A stretch of DNA of 64,000 nucleotides from the NCBI GenBank assembly GCA_040779335.1, contig JBFONV010000006.1, forward strand, positions 186,001 through 250,000, given 5' to 3'. The notes below the pieces were generated by a model that saw only the letters and a program-made list of their open reading frames with translations, was not told the DNA's origin and made no database searches. Source of the stretch: JBFONV01 sp040779335 (lineage in GTDB: Bacteria; Pseudomonadota; Gammaproteobacteria; Enterobacterales; Alteromonadaceae). Both the position numbers and the translations under genes were made by a program. Within the stretch, counting starts at the first letter, position 1. Each line of letters opens with the position of its first letter. This document shows, piece after piece, positions 53,179 to 62,084 of this stretch.

Positions 53179-53577
53179 ATGACAAAGCTTAGAAATTATT
53201 TAATGGTGCTAGGGTGCCTGCTCAGTTGTTCAGCGTTGCATGCAGAAACCATAAAAATGTCACAACAACAATTAATTAGTATTCTCAATGCACCTGCGGC
53301 GGCTGACTATGTCGTTTTAGACGTGCGCACTCCTGAGGAATTTGCCCAAGGTCATATCGAAGGCGCCATTAACCTTAGTCATGATCTCGTCGCCGATAAT
53401 TTAGCACAACTTATGCCCTATAAGGATAAGACTCTTATTGTTCATTGTCGTTCAGGTAAACGCGCCGCTTTAGCCGAAGCGATATTAATCGAAAATGGTT
53501 TTACTAAGCTAAAACATTTAGATGGTGACATGAAAGCTTGGCAGAAAGCAGGCCTACCATTAGTAAGTGCCCACTAA
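53179..53577 (+). CDS. Periplasmic rhodanese-like protein
   Basis: 132 residues with a signal peptide (NYLMVLGCLLSCSALHA, cut near ETIKMS; the LLSC is possibly a lipobox). It is a single rhodanese domain: LDVRTPEEFAQGHIEGAINL and the active loop VHCRSGKRAA, whose Cys should carry a persulfide. It is likely to move sulfane sulfur or control thiols in the periplasm. The next gene starts 6 bases after the stop, so the two form an operon. Confidence 0.9.
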   Translation: MTKLRNYLMVLGCLLSCSALHAETIKMSQQQLISILNAPAAADYVVLDVRTPEEFAQGHIEGAINLSHDLVADNLAQLMPYKDKTLIVHCRSGKRAALAEAILIENGFTKLKHLDGDMKAWQKAGLPLVSAH

Positions 53578-53583
53578 GTTAAA

Positions 53584-54225
53584 ATGATTGCGGTACAAAC
53601 GTTACTCTACTGGCTCGATTTATTTGGCATCATTGTCTTTGCGCTTTCGGGCGCATTGATGGCAGGCAGATATAAATTAGATCCATTTGGGGTAGTGGTA
53701 TTAGCTTCCGTTACCGCTATTGGTGGTGGGACAATCAGAGATGTAATTTTACAAACACCCGTTTTTTGGACGGTCAACCCCGTCTATATATACATTATTT
53801 TGGCTACCGCCATACTAACGATTATTTTAATCCGTCAACCTACCCGTATTCCGAAGCGATTTTTATTACTTGCCGACGCATTTGGTTTAGCGTTATTTGC
53901 GGTATTGGGTACACAAAAATCCCTTAGCTTAGGGGCTCCTATCCCAGTAGCAATAATAATGGGCACTATTACTGGCGTTGCGGGTGGAATGATACGAGAT
54001 GTGTTATGCAACGTGATCCCGATGATTTTACGTCAAGAAATATATGCCACCGCGGCGATGCTCGGAGGGGCTTTGTTTGTATTTTTTCAATATATTGGTT
54101 GGTCAAGTAATACTTCAACGCTCGTCGCTATCATTGGCGCCTTAGGCTTGCGATTAGCAGGCATATATTGGCAGGTATCACTACCTGCGTTTCATATTGA
54201 AGACAAGCCTCAAAATAGGCGATGA
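53584..54225 (+). CDS. TRIC/YadS (UPF0126) family membrane protein
   Basis: 213 residues in two repeated halves of three helices each. The repeats carry the twin motifs ASVTAIGGGTIRDVIL (about 40-55) and GTITGVAGGMIRDVLC (about 128-143), the GGGxxRD words of UPF0126 proteins. Prokaryotic TRIC channels of this fold conduct potassium; physiological substrates remain uncertain (glycine has been proposed for some members). Translation is tightly linked to the rhodanese gene. Confidence 0.88.
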   Translation: MIAVQTLLYWLDLFGIIVFALSGALMAGRYKLDPFGVVVLASVTAIGGGTIRDVILQTPVFWTVNPVYIYIILATAILTIILIRQPTRIPKRFLLLADAFGLALFAVLGTQKSLSLGAPIPVAIIMGTITGVAGGMIRDVLCNVIPMILRQEIYATAAMLGGALFVFFQYIGWSSNTSTLVAIIGALGLRLAGIYWQVSLPAFHIEDKPQNRR

Positions 54226-54295
54226 CTTTTAATGTGAACTACAGGCGATATTTCAAGACTTAAAAACTGGTTAGCCCTTTAAAGTGTCTTGATAG

Positions 54296-54619
54296 CTACG
54301 CTTCTATGCCCCAGCCATCGTTGTAGCCGTCAAATTTTCCAGCGAGTTGTTCAAATTCAGCTTCTTGCGCAACAACACCGTCATAACTAGGGATCATCCT
54401 CACAGTACAATCTAAGTCCCAAACGTTTGGAGTTTCATCTGGGTGAATAGTGGTTTGCATGTCTGGTGCAACATTTTTTAAATGTTCAGCCATGGCAAGC
54501 GCTTGTTCTTTTTTCTCAAACAACTGAAAAAACACCACGTTATGCACTATCGACAAATCGATACCTGCTTGGTGCATATCGTTTAACACTTGACCCGTTT
54601 CGTCATTGGGAAAATTCAT
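54296..54619 (-). CDS. RraB-superfamily protein (RNase E inhibitor-like)
   Basis: 107 residues covering the PF06877 fold. The early FPNDETGQVLNDMHQAGIDL and the closing LAGKFDGYNDGWGIEA resemble the RraB end LAEKFDVEYDGWG. It is shorter and less acidic than E. coli RraB, so the role as RNase E inhibitor is uncertain. It has its own promoter region on the right. Confidence 0.78.
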   Translation of the reverse strand: MNFPNDETGQVLNDMHQAGIDLSIVHNVVFFQLFEKKEQALAMAEHLKNVAPDMQTTIHPDETPNVWDLDCTVRMIPSYDGVVAQEAEFEQLAGKFDGYNDGWGIEA

Positions 54620-54694
54620 GGTTTTACTGATATCAAAAATAAGAATGTCGCCATTATAAACAGCTAGTTAAGAATTGAATAGTAACGACTGCGG

Positions 54695-55141
54695 TTATTT
54701 AACCGTACAGATGTTGTTTTGGCATGAGGCTGCAGCATGATCATAAGTTGCTCGGCATGCTTCTGTCAGCGTTTGCTTATCAGCAAGCTTGGCTAGCAGT
54801 AATGCGCCAATAGTATTAACAGCAATTAAACAGCTACCATCCTCAATAGGGTTGGCGATAACCACGCACTGCTGATCTGATATACAAGTGAGATTGTTGA
54901 TAACGGCTTGCTTTTGGGCCTGTGCAAGATCTTGCTGCTGCTTTTGCTGAGGTAATAATTTACTTTCATCCGCAAATAATGCCGCCTCTGCTTGCTGTTG
55001 TTGTTTTGTTTGCTCTTGTTCTAACTCTTTTTTTAATGCGGACGTGGCTATCTCATTCTCTTTTAACAAGTAGCCAAGTGCGAGCAATACCACCAAAAAC
55101 CCACATAAAACAATAATTAAAATGCTAAGCCACTTAAACAT
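54695..55141 (-). CDS. Membrane-anchored cysteine-rich protein of unknown function
   Basis: 148 residues: an N-terminal membrane helix (WLSILIIVLCGFLVVLLALG), a Gln/Lys/Glu-rich coiled coil (about 35-80) and a C-terminal domain of about 65 residues with six cysteines (TCISDQQCVV, GSCLI, EACRA, ASCQNNICTV). It probably lies in the periplasm with three disulfides. The CxxDxxCVV word recurs in other uncharacterised secreted proteins. It lies 13 bases after the stop of the DUF4136 lipoprotein gene on the same strand and is probably its operon partner. Confidence 0.75.
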   Translation of the reverse strand: MFKWLSILIIVLCGFLVVLLALGYLLKENEIATSALKKELEQEQTKQQQQAEAALFADESKLLPQQKQQQDLAQAQKQAVINNLTCISDQQCVVIANPIEDGSCLIAVNTIGALLLAKLADKQTLTEACRATYDHAAASCQNNICTVK

Positions 55142-55154
55142 AATTATCCGATAC

Positions 55155-55736
55155 CTAACTGATGTTATTGTCTAATGAAACCGAACTAATATTATTGCTG
55201 GGTAACTGCCGTATCATCAAGGAAATCGCGTTAAAAATTTTATCTTGAATATCTTTGCTATTATCTTTTTGCTTAATATTGAGTTGATAAACACTTCTCC
55301 ATACAGAGCGTTTACTGATCGGATCGACTAAATCGACAATCAAGCTACCGGGCTTTGCTGATAAAGATTTTTTCCCAGTATCTGAAGTGTAAGTGTTTAA
55401 GCAAAAGCTACAGTACTTAACGCCCTTATTGTATCGAGTGAGCTCATTACTGTCATGATTAACGAGATAATAGCCGATAACAACGTCTGCGATATCAATT
55501 GTTTGATATGTAAATCCGTTACGGTCTAAGACCTGCTCAATCGCCAACTCAATACTATTACGCTGCACATCATTAATGTTTTGAAAGTCACTAAACTGTG
55601 AGTTTCTCGCAAAAAAACTATAAGTCTGTAATTGAGTAAAATTGAAACTCTGCTGATATTTAGCATTAGCGCTTGGTGATGATGAACACCCAAGAAGTAA
55701 TAAAATGCTGACAACGGTTAAAGTAAATCGAAACAT
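55155..55736 (-). CDS. DUF4136-like lipoprotein
   Basis: 193 residues with a lipoprotein signal (FTLTVVSILLLLGCSSSPSA, lipobox LLGC, lipid site Cys-17). YQQSFNFTQLQTYSFF and VIGYYLVNHDSNELTRY fit the PF13590 fold, with a paired-cysteine insert YCSFCLN. The function of DUF4136 lipoproteins is unknown; they are probably outer-membrane or periplasmic. It is followed by the Cys-rich anchored protein gene. Confidence 0.85.
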   Translation of the reverse strand: MFRFTLTVVSILLLLGCSSSPSANAKYQQSFNFTQLQTYSFFARNSQFSDFQNINDVQRNSIELAIEQVLDRNGFTYQTIDIADVVIGYYLVNHDSNELTRYNKGVKYCSFCLNTYTSDTGKKSLSAKPGSLIVDLVDPISKRSVWRSVYQLNIKQKDNSKDIQDKIFNAISLMIRQLPSNNISSVSLDNNIS

Positions 55737-55865
55737 AACTAATCATGAAAAAGACCATGACTTTAGCCTAACCATCAGAATATAAATTACAACCTAAATT
55801 TGTGGCGTTTAAAGGAATGACTCTTATACATTTATTGGCAGGGAGCAAAAAGGTGTACTGGGGAA

Positions 55866-56396
55866 TTAACTACTTTTAAGTTTTTTCAGATTGATTTCAC
55901 TAACCGGCGCTTTTGCTTGTTTTTCCGTTTCTTCTTCTAACGAATCAATAAATTGCCTTAGTCCTTCAATTTCATCATTCATTCCATGAATTTTATTGAC
56001 TAAGCCGCCAATCAAACCGTCTTTTATTTTTTCTCTAAGGGATACCGGCAAATTTAAAAAACGATCGCGAGTAAAAAAGAAGGTAATAAGGTCAGTCTCT
56101 GCCACCACCGAAGACGTGCTGGGTTCGCGGCAAATAAAACCAACTTCTCCAACAAATTGTCCACCGTTAAGCGTTGCTATCTTCCTGTCGTTTTTATAGA
56201 CCGCGGCACTACCATTTAGCAAAATATAAAAGCTATCGTCATGATCACCATAAATAATAAATTTAGTGTCTTTTTTGATGACTTTAACGATATTATTGAT
56301 GGTGATGACTTTTTCTTTCTCATGCAGACTAAGCGCTTTAAATAAAGGGATGCGATTAGCAATTTCCATCAATTTTAATTTGGTAATTTCACCCAT
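55866..56396 (-). CDS. Cyclic nucleotide-binding domain protein
   Basis: 176 residues with a CRP-like cNMP-binding beta-barrel (about 12-130: IPLFKALSLHEKEKVI, FYILLNGSAAVYKN, GGQFVGEVGFICREPSTSSVV) and then a helical tail. It lacks a helix-turn-helix, so it is not a transcription factor. The phosphate cassette reads FVGEVGF-REPSTSSV, close to the consensus GE-[IVL]-x-R-[AT]-A, but the arginine/alanine positions are altered, so nucleotide binding is uncertain. The partner is unknown. Confidence 0.82.
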   Translation of the reverse strand: MGEITKLKLMEIANRIPLFKALSLHEKEKVITINNIVKVIKKDTKFIIYGDHDDSFYILLNGSAAVYKNDRKIATLNGGQFVGEVGFICREPSTSSVVAETDLITFFFTRDRFLNLPVSLREKIKDGLIGGLVNKIHGMNDEIEGLRQFIDSLEEETEKQAKAPVSEINLKKLKSS

Positions 56397-56790
56397 TTAG
56401 CTTAAATCCGTTGAGAAAATATTTATATCCAAAAGATAACAATATATCAATTAGTGTTCAGATACCCTAAAAAATTTCCAAGCCAATAAAAAAGAGGCAT
56501 CATTTAGAGTAAATAAATGACACGGTATACCCAACAATTATAGTTAAAAAGCGAACATTTATTAAATAATTGGAATATCACGGTTGTCTTGCAATTTTTT
56601 ATTGCGGTAAAACCTAGTGGGACTACCAACAATATAGCAAGGTACGCTATAAAAAAATTATCCCCTGAACGGTTTGATGCGCTTTATGTGCCGATAATCG
56701 GTTAATACCTTATCAACTATCAAATCACTTTGTAACTTTATGCTGATTAACTGACTTTAGCGAGTTTAACTAATTAAGGAAGGGAAATAA

Positions 56791-56844
56791 GTGAACAATC
56801 TCAAAAAGAAATGGCTTATCCATTATAGAATAAGCCGTTATTAA
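56791..56844 (+). CDS. Possible micro-ORF of 17 codons
   Basis: GTG start with AAGGAAGGG six bases upstream (56776-56784), coding for a basic peptide reading NNLKKKWLIHYRISRY after the start. The second half overlaps the hairpin that may terminate tyrS. The strong ribosome site is the only support; codon statistics cannot be judged at this length. Confidence 0.25.
   Translation: MNNLKKKWLIHYRISRY
56813..56836 (-). terminator. Probable tyrS terminator
   Basis: Arms GGCTTAT and ATAAGCC with a 10-base loop lie 27 bases after the tyrS stop; on the minus strand they are followed by TTTCTTTTT. Confidence 0.6.
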
Positions 56845-56862
56845 TTAAGCACGTAAGAAAGT

Positions 56863-58062
56863 TTATTTCACCGTCACGCGAGCAAATTTACGTTTACCCA
56901 CTTGAAAAACAGCGGTAGTACCTGCGGCAATAATCACTTTATTATCAGCGACTTTGTCACCATCAATTTTAGCGGCGCCTTGTTTAATCATGCGCATCGC
57001 CTCTGAGGTGCTAGCGACTAAACCGGCATCTTTTAACAAATTAGCTATGGCTATTTCGCCATCATCGGCGGTAATTTCAAGCTCAGGCATATCATCAGGT
57101 AAGGCGCCTTTTTGAAAACGATTAATAAACTCTTGATGAGCACCGTCTGCTGCAGCAACATCATGAAAACGAGCAATCAATTCTTTCGCCAATTCAATTT
57201 TAATATCACGCGGGTTTGCGCCACTGGCAACCTGCGCCTTATATTCGTCAATTTGCTCTATCGGTTTAAAACTCAGTAACTGGTAATAACGCCACATAAG
57301 ATCGTCAGATATTGACATGATTTTACCAAACATATCGTTTGGACTATCTGTAATACCAATATAATTCCCCAAAGATTTAGACATTTTTTGTACGCCGTCT
57401 AAACCTTCAAGTAATGGCATCATCAATACTGTTTGTGGACGTTGCCCTTCAGATTTTTGTAATTCTCGTCCCATAAGCAAGTTAAATTTTTGATCGGTAC
57501 CACCCAATTCCACATCTGATTCAAGCGCAACTGAATCCCAACCTTGCACCAGCGGATACATAAATTCATGTATAGCAATAGATTGACCACCCGCGTAACG
57601 CTTTTTAAAATCGTCACGCTCCATCATCCGAGCCACGGTTTGGCGAGAGGCTAGTTTTAACATACCCGCTGCGCCAAGCTTGTCCATCCAAGTGGAATTA
57701 AATTCCACGCGCGTTTTTTCAGGATCTAAAATCTTAAACACTTGCTCTTTATAAGTTTCTGCATTGGCTAACACATCTTCTTTACTTAGGGGCTTACGAG
57801 TAACATTTTTACCTGTCGGGTCGCCAATCAAGCCAGTAAAGTCGCCAATTAAAAAAATCACTTCATGGCCTAGCTGCTGAAAATGACGCAATTTATTGAT
57901 CAGTACTGTATGACCTAAATGTAAATCTGGAGCCGTAGGATCAAACCCTGCTTTGATTTTTAATGGTTTACCTTGCTTTAGTTTTTCCAACAATTCATCT
58001 TCTAGCAAGATCTCTTCTGCACCACGTTTTATCTCAGCAAACGCTTGGCTGACATCGGTCAT
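56863..58062 (-). CDS. tyrS: Tyrosyl-tRNA synthetase
   Basis: 399 residues, class I synthetase. The ATP motifs are DPTAPDLHLGH (HIGH equivalent) and KMSKSLGN (KMSKS), and GGTDQKFNLLMGRELQ is in the tyrosine/tRNA region. The C-terminal S4 domain ends with VFQVGKRKFARVTVK. It charges tRNA-Tyr. The start ATG has GGAGCCGAG upstream. It is divergent from the peptidase gene. Confidence 0.97.
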   Translation of the reverse strand: MTDVSQAFAEIKRGAEEILLEDELLEKLKQGKPLKIKAGFDPTAPDLHLGHTVLINKLRHFQQLGHEVIFLIGDFTGLIGDPTGKNVTRKPLSKEDVLANAETYKEQVFKILDPEKTRVEFNSTWMDKLGAAGMLKLASRQTVARMMERDDFKKRYAGGQSIAIHEFMYPLVQGWDSVALESDVELGGTDQKFNLLMGRELQKSEGQRPQTVLMMPLLEGLDGVQKMSKSLGNYIGITDSPNDMFGKIMSISDDLMWRYYQLLSFKPIEQIDEYKAQVASGANPRDIKIELAKELIARFHDVAAADGAHQEFINRFQKGALPDDMPELEITADDGEIAIANLLKDAGLVASTSEAMRMIKQGAAKIDGDKVADNKVIIAAGTTAVFQVGKRKFARVTVK

Positions 58063-58218
58063 TTACTCGGCTCCAAATTTATGTATTTTACAAATTAATT
58101 GGCGAATTCTACTGTAAATTTAGCAGCGGGGAAAACCCTATAGCTGTTTCATTGAGTATTTTTTGTTATAGTAAACGATAGTTGTCGTATATATCTGTCA
58201 ATAAAAAGCAGTAAGCTA

Positions 58219-59568
58219 TTGAAAAAATTTAAAAAAATATATTTACAGTTGCCTAAGCAACATAAAATAATTCTCAGCTCATGCAGTTTATTTTTGCTGT
58301 TATTATTAATTTTTCCGTCTGAAGAGGCGACTGCAAGCCGTCAGGTAAGCGAAAGTAGTCTTCAAATCGGCAAACGTTATCAACTCATCATTCCCGAAGA
58401 CAATATCAATAACGCGGCAACTGAAAATCAATCAACGTTAAACATCACCAGTCTGGATGATGATAACGACACTATCAGCTGGCAAACCGCGACGGTAAAA
58501 AATGGCGACTCGTTAGCGAAAATTTTTAAGCGATTTGGCTATAGCGCAAAAACAACTCATCAAGTCAGTACGGCTAAAGGTGAAGACAGTAAACTGCTTA
58601 AAAAATTAAACGTTGGTGATAAAATTCGCATCGGCAGTAATGAAGCAGGCGAACTGGTCGCATTAGAATATCCATTGTCAAAAACAGACACCTTGTTTGT
58701 AAAATTAGCAGAGCAAGGTTATCAATCATTTAAAGAAACAAAAACCGTTGAAATAAGAGAGTCTATCGCGCACGGCGTCATAAAATCGAACTTGTGGACC
58801 GCAGGACTTGAAGCAGGTTTAGACGATGCTCAAATCATTAACTTAACGAATATCTTTGGCTGGGATATCGATTTTGCGCTTGATATTAGAGCGGGTGATA
58901 GCTTCCATGTTGTTTATGAAAATCAATATATTGATGGCGATTTCATTGGCACAGGCAAGATTCTCGCCGCTGAATTTATTAATCAAAATGATCCATTTCA
59001 AGCCATTCGTTTTTCTGATGGTGAGTACTATACGCCAGACGGAAAAAGCATGCGTAAAGCGTTTTTACGAGCCCCTGTTAACTTTAAATATATCAGTTCA
59101 AATTTCAAACTCAATCGCTTTCATCCAGTACAAAAGCGCTGGAAAGCTCATCGAGGCACTGACTATGCCGCTAAAACAGGTACGCCAGTTCTTGCCGCTG
59201 GTAGCGGTAAAGTAACTAGAGCAACCTACGATAAATACAATGGTCATCATGTTTTCATCCAACACGGCAATGGTATTGAAACCAAATATATTCACTTTTC
59301 CAAACGTGCGGTGAAAAAAGGTCAACGTGTAAAACAAGGGCAAGTTATCGGTTATGTCGGTTCTACTGGCCTTGCCGCTGGACCACATTTACACTATGAA
59401 TTTTTACTAAATGGCGTTCATCGTAACCCTAGAACGGTTAAATTGCCGGACGCTCAACCTATTGATAAAAAATTCAAAACTGAATTTTCTCAGCTGGCAC
59501 AACAGCGTTTAAATGAACTTAATGGTTCAAAACAAGCGCTATTGGCCATGCAAACGGTAAATGAATAA
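58219..59568 (+). CDS. M23 family peptidoglycan endopeptidase with LysM-like/OapA-like domain
   Basis: 449 residues: an N-terminal membrane anchor (IILSSCSLFLLLLLIFPS), a LysM/OapA-like domain (about 90-150; VKNGDSLAKIFKRFGYS), a middle domain, and the LytM peptidase (about 300-415). The zinc ligands are visible in HRGTDYAAKTGTP (His and Asp) and in HLHYEF (the last His). This layout is that of MepM-type D,D-endopeptidases, which cut 3-4 cross-links to allow wall growth. The start is TTG; no ATG upstream keeps the anchor. The stop overlaps anmK by 8 bases. Confidence 0.9.
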   Translation: MKKFKKIYLQLPKQHKIILSSCSLFLLLLLIFPSEEATASRQVSESSLQIGKRYQLIIPEDNINNAATENQSTLNITSLDDDNDTISWQTATVKNGDSLAKIFKRFGYSAKTTHQVSTAKGEDSKLLKKLNVGDKIRIGSNEAGELVALEYPLSKTDTLFVKLAEQGYQSFKETKTVEIRESIAHGVIKSNLWTAGLEAGLDDAQIINLTNIFGWDIDFALDIRAGDSFHVVYENQYIDGDFIGTGKILAAEFINQNDPFQAIRFSDGEYYTPDGKSMRKAFLRAPVNFKYISSNFKLNRFHPVQKRWKAHRGTDYAAKTGTPVLAAGSGKVTRATYDKYNGHHVFIQHGNGIETKYIHFSKRAVKKGQRVKQGQVIGYVGSTGLAAGPHLHYEFLLNGVHRNPRTVKLPDAQPIDKKFKTEFSQLAQQRLNELNGSKQALLAMQTVNE

Positions 59569-60673
59569 AAGTTCACTGTATATTGGCTTAATGTCAGGTA
59601 CTAGCGCTGATGGTATCGACTTGGCGCTTGTCGACTTTTCAACTGACAAACCTCAATTGGTTGCCACTTATTATCAAGCATATAATGACCAAATCCACCA
59701 GCAGATAACGGCGTTATATAAACCTGACATTAACGAAATAGATCGCGCATATACCTTAGATGTTGAACTTGCTAAGCTTTTTGCACAAGCAATAGCGCAG
59801 CTCCTAAAACAAGAAAACCTCAGCGCGAGTGATATTATTGCTATTGGCTGTCACGGGCAAACCATAAGGCATCGCCCCAAGTTAAAGTCCCCATTTACCC
59901 TGCAAATAGGTTGTTGCCAAACACTCGCCACCCTCAGTGGGATTGATGTAGTGGGAGATTTTCGTACCAAAGATATGGTGCTAGGCGGTCAAGGTGCGCC
60001 ACTTGTTCCAGCTTTTCATAAAATACTAGTGGCGAATAACAAGGTAGACATTATTATTGTCAACATTGGCGGCATCGCTAATATCACCTACCTTCCCGCC
60101 GATAATTCACGCTCAATCATAGGTTTTGACACCGGTCCAGGTAATGCCCTTATGGATGACTGGTACCAACACCATCACAACGATGAAAAGTATGATTTTC
60201 AGGGCAACTGGGCTGCCCAAGGTAAAGTAAATACTGCATTGCTCAACGCATTAATGGCAGATCCCTTCTTTGCACTAGAGCCACCTAAAAGTACTGGCCG
60301 AGAGTACTTTAATATGGATTGGTTATTAAATAAAACAGCCTCATTTTCTGCCCCAGCCACAGATATGCAAGCAACACTTTGTGCATTGACCGCGGAGTCT
60401 ATTGCCGCTGATATAAAGTCTTTAACTGATTCTGGCCATGTCTATATTTGTGGCGGCGGCCTCCACAACCATAGCCTACAAAAGCTTTTAAATCAAAAAC
60501 TTAATAATTTCAAAGTCTTTGATATCAAACACTTAGGGGTTAATGGCGACAGCCTAGAAGCAATGGCATTTGCTTGGTTTGCCTACGCATTTGATAAAAA
60601 AATTATCAGTAACATTCCAGCAGTGACAGGGGCTAGCAAAGAAGCGGTACTGGGCGTAAAGTATTTTCCCTAA
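59561..60673 (+). CDS. anmK: Anhydro-N-acetylmuramic acid kinase
   Basis: 370 residues of the ASKHA fold. The N-terminal phosphate loop is IGLMSGTSADGIDLALVDF, and further motifs are GHGQTIRHRP-like (CHGQTIRHRPK), FDTGPGNALMDDW and the adenosine motif VYICGGGLHNHSL. It phosphorylates and opens anhydro-MurNAc from wall turnover to MurNAc-6-P. It overlaps the peptidase gene by 8 bases, so the operon joins wall cleavage with wall-sugar recycling. Confidence 0.97.
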   Translation: MNKSSLYIGLMSGTSADGIDLALVDFSTDKPQLVATYYQAYNDQIHQQITALYKPDINEIDRAYTLDVELAKLFAQAIAQLLKQENLSASDIIAIGCHGQTIRHRPKLKSPFTLQIGCCQTLATLSGIDVVGDFRTKDMVLGGQGAPLVPAFHKILVANNKVDIIIVNIGGIANITYLPADNSRSIIGFDTGPGNALMDDWYQHHHNDEKYDFQGNWAAQGKVNTALLNALMADPFFALEPPKSTGREYFNMDWLLNKTASFSAPATDMQATLCALTAESIAADIKSLTDSGHVYICGGGLHNHSLQKLLNQKLNNFKVFDIKHLGVNGDSLEAMAFAWFAYAFDKKIISNIPAVTGASKEAVLGVKYFP

Positions 60674-60830
60674 AAACCACTAGATTTGAACAATTTTCAC
60701 TCTATAATGAATGGTTCATGTTGAAAATTTATTCACACATTGTGTATTTTTAAACAATTATTTGAACTTGAAAAAAATTTAAAAATCTAATCATGTGCGC
60801 CCTTAGTATCAACGAGAACGAGGAGGAACG

Positions 60831-61022
60831 ATGGAGTTTAATGATATCCATATCGGTATGAAGTGTGGTAGTAAAAAAGGCAGCGGCACCGTTACTTGGG
60901 TAGATGGTTCTACTCGTACTATTTATCTCGCCAATATCGAGAATAACCATAGTTTTGAAGTTGATTTTGAAGAAATCATCGATGATCCACAAGTACACAA
61001 TAGAGAAGACACTTACTACTAG
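60831..61022 (+). CDS. Small protein of unknown function
   Basis: 63 residues, acidic at the C-terminus, with GMKCGSKKGSGTVTWVDGS, resembling a small SH3-like barrel. There is no signal or membrane segment. The ribosome site AACGAGGAGGAACG is unusually strong, and a terminator follows. This supports a real, well-expressed gene although no family was recognised. Confidence 0.75.
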   Translation: MEFNDIHIGMKCGSKKGSGTVTWVDGSTRTIYLANIENNHSFEVDFEEIIDDPQVHNREDTYY

Positions 61023-61059
61023 ATCATCACTCAGTAATTTTCTCTATAAATATAAATAG

Positions 61060-61092
61060 AAAAGCTCCTTAGTTAATGAACAAGGAGCTTTT
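61060..61092 (+). terminator. Terminator after the small gene
   Basis: Arms AAAAGCTCCTT and AAGGAGCTTTT (11 bp) with an 11-base loop, followed by ATTTTT. A good rho-independent terminator. Confidence 0.88.
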
Positions 61093-61233
61093 ATTTTTCT
61101 ATATCCATTAAAAAAAAGCCCCTTTAAAAACAGTAATACAGCAGGTAATTGAATACACTAAATTTTATCTTTACAAATTAAGGGCCACAATTATGTCCCC
61201 TTACGGTAGCAGTTAGTAGATAAAACTATCGCT

Positions 61234-61593
61234 TTAATCACTTATTACTCGACACCAGAAATTGACTCTTCCACTTGGAGTCACTGTCCATTTACTTTCA
61301 TCTCCAGGTATGAAACATCCGCTATACCCTACATCTTTAGCATCATAAGAAAACGCTTTCTTAGGTAATGCAGCTCCGTCTGGAAGTTGTACTGAACCTG
61401 ACATTATTTGAAAAAAACTATTGTCATGTCCGTTATTGGCTATCATTTTGTATTCACACTCGGCTACCCAATAGGTCAAGCCATCGGCGTCAGCTACTCC
61501 ACAACCATTTTGGTTAATAACCAAAGCAGGATCAGCAAACGCAGAATTAGCGAAAAGAATACAGCAACTTGCAGCAATTAGTTTAAGTTTCAT
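61234..61593 (-). CDS. Small secreted protein of unknown function
   Basis: 119 residues with a clear signal peptide (MKLKLIAASCCILFANSAFA, cut before DPALV). The mature part of about 99 residues has four cysteines (NGCGVAD, VAECEYK, SGCFIPG, FWCRVIS), consistent with two disulfides. The start at 61593 is chosen because it opens the signal peptide and has AAGGATG upstream. No family recognised; no operon partner. Confidence 0.75.
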   Translation of the reverse strand: MKLKLIAASCCILFANSAFADPALVINQNGCGVADADGLTYWVAECEYKMIANNGHDNSFFQIMSGSVQLPDGAALPKKAFSYDAKDVGYSGCFIPGDESKWTVTPSGRVNFWCRVISD

Positions 61594-62084
61594 TATCAGT
61601 TCATCCTTATTTATAATTGAAATTCTAATCAGTTTTTTCAAACCATTCTTTACAGTAATGTCCCGTTTTTACCTTTAATCAAAAATTTCTGTAAACGTGG
61701 ATAACATTACTGAGCGTTAATCTACCCAAAAATTTTTATACGGCGCTGATATAAATCAGCTTGAGTAAAGTGCATTAGTGAATAAGGATTAAATAATTGG
61801 CTATCGCCCGCTATTAGTTAAAACAGATAACCACTGGCTGGTTTAGTCAGAATCACAAGGTGATAAAAAATAGGCGATAGAAATACCGGTAAAAACAATC
61901 GAGTACATGGTGATATTGACTTATATGGTTGGTTTAGATTATCAAGAGGTAAAGAAGCAAACGTTAATATTGTAGGAACGGGACGAGTTCAGTTGGGCAT
62001 AAAAAAACCCAGCTTTTACACTGGGTTTAAGTACAATTGATAGTTAAAAGTGTTTTATATTTACACTTTTAAATTTTGCGTTTC
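61594..62084. other. Gene-poor region between secreted protein and ssb
   Basis: 491 bases with no convincing complete gene. A pair CTATCGCC/GGCGATAG (61801-61808, 61873-61880) spans it, and a start-less open stretch of about 57 codons (61864-62040, plus strand) ends at the ssb terminator. It could be a decayed gene. Confidence 0.55.
62005..62028 (-). terminator. Terminator of ssb
   Basis: Arms AAACCCAG and CTGGGTTT with an 8-base loop, and on the minus strand a T-run of seven following. It lies 57 bases behind the ssb stop. Confidence 0.85.

Larger units (their letters stand above)
56397..56862. other. Gene-poor region upstream of the cNMP gene and downstream of tyrS
   Basis: 466 bases of AT-rich DNA with no recognised gene except a possible micro-ORF near the tyrS end (56791-56844). 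It includes a tyrS terminator hairpin and, toward 56400, the promoter side of the cyclic-nucleotide-binding gene. Nothing else was identified. Confidence 0.7.
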
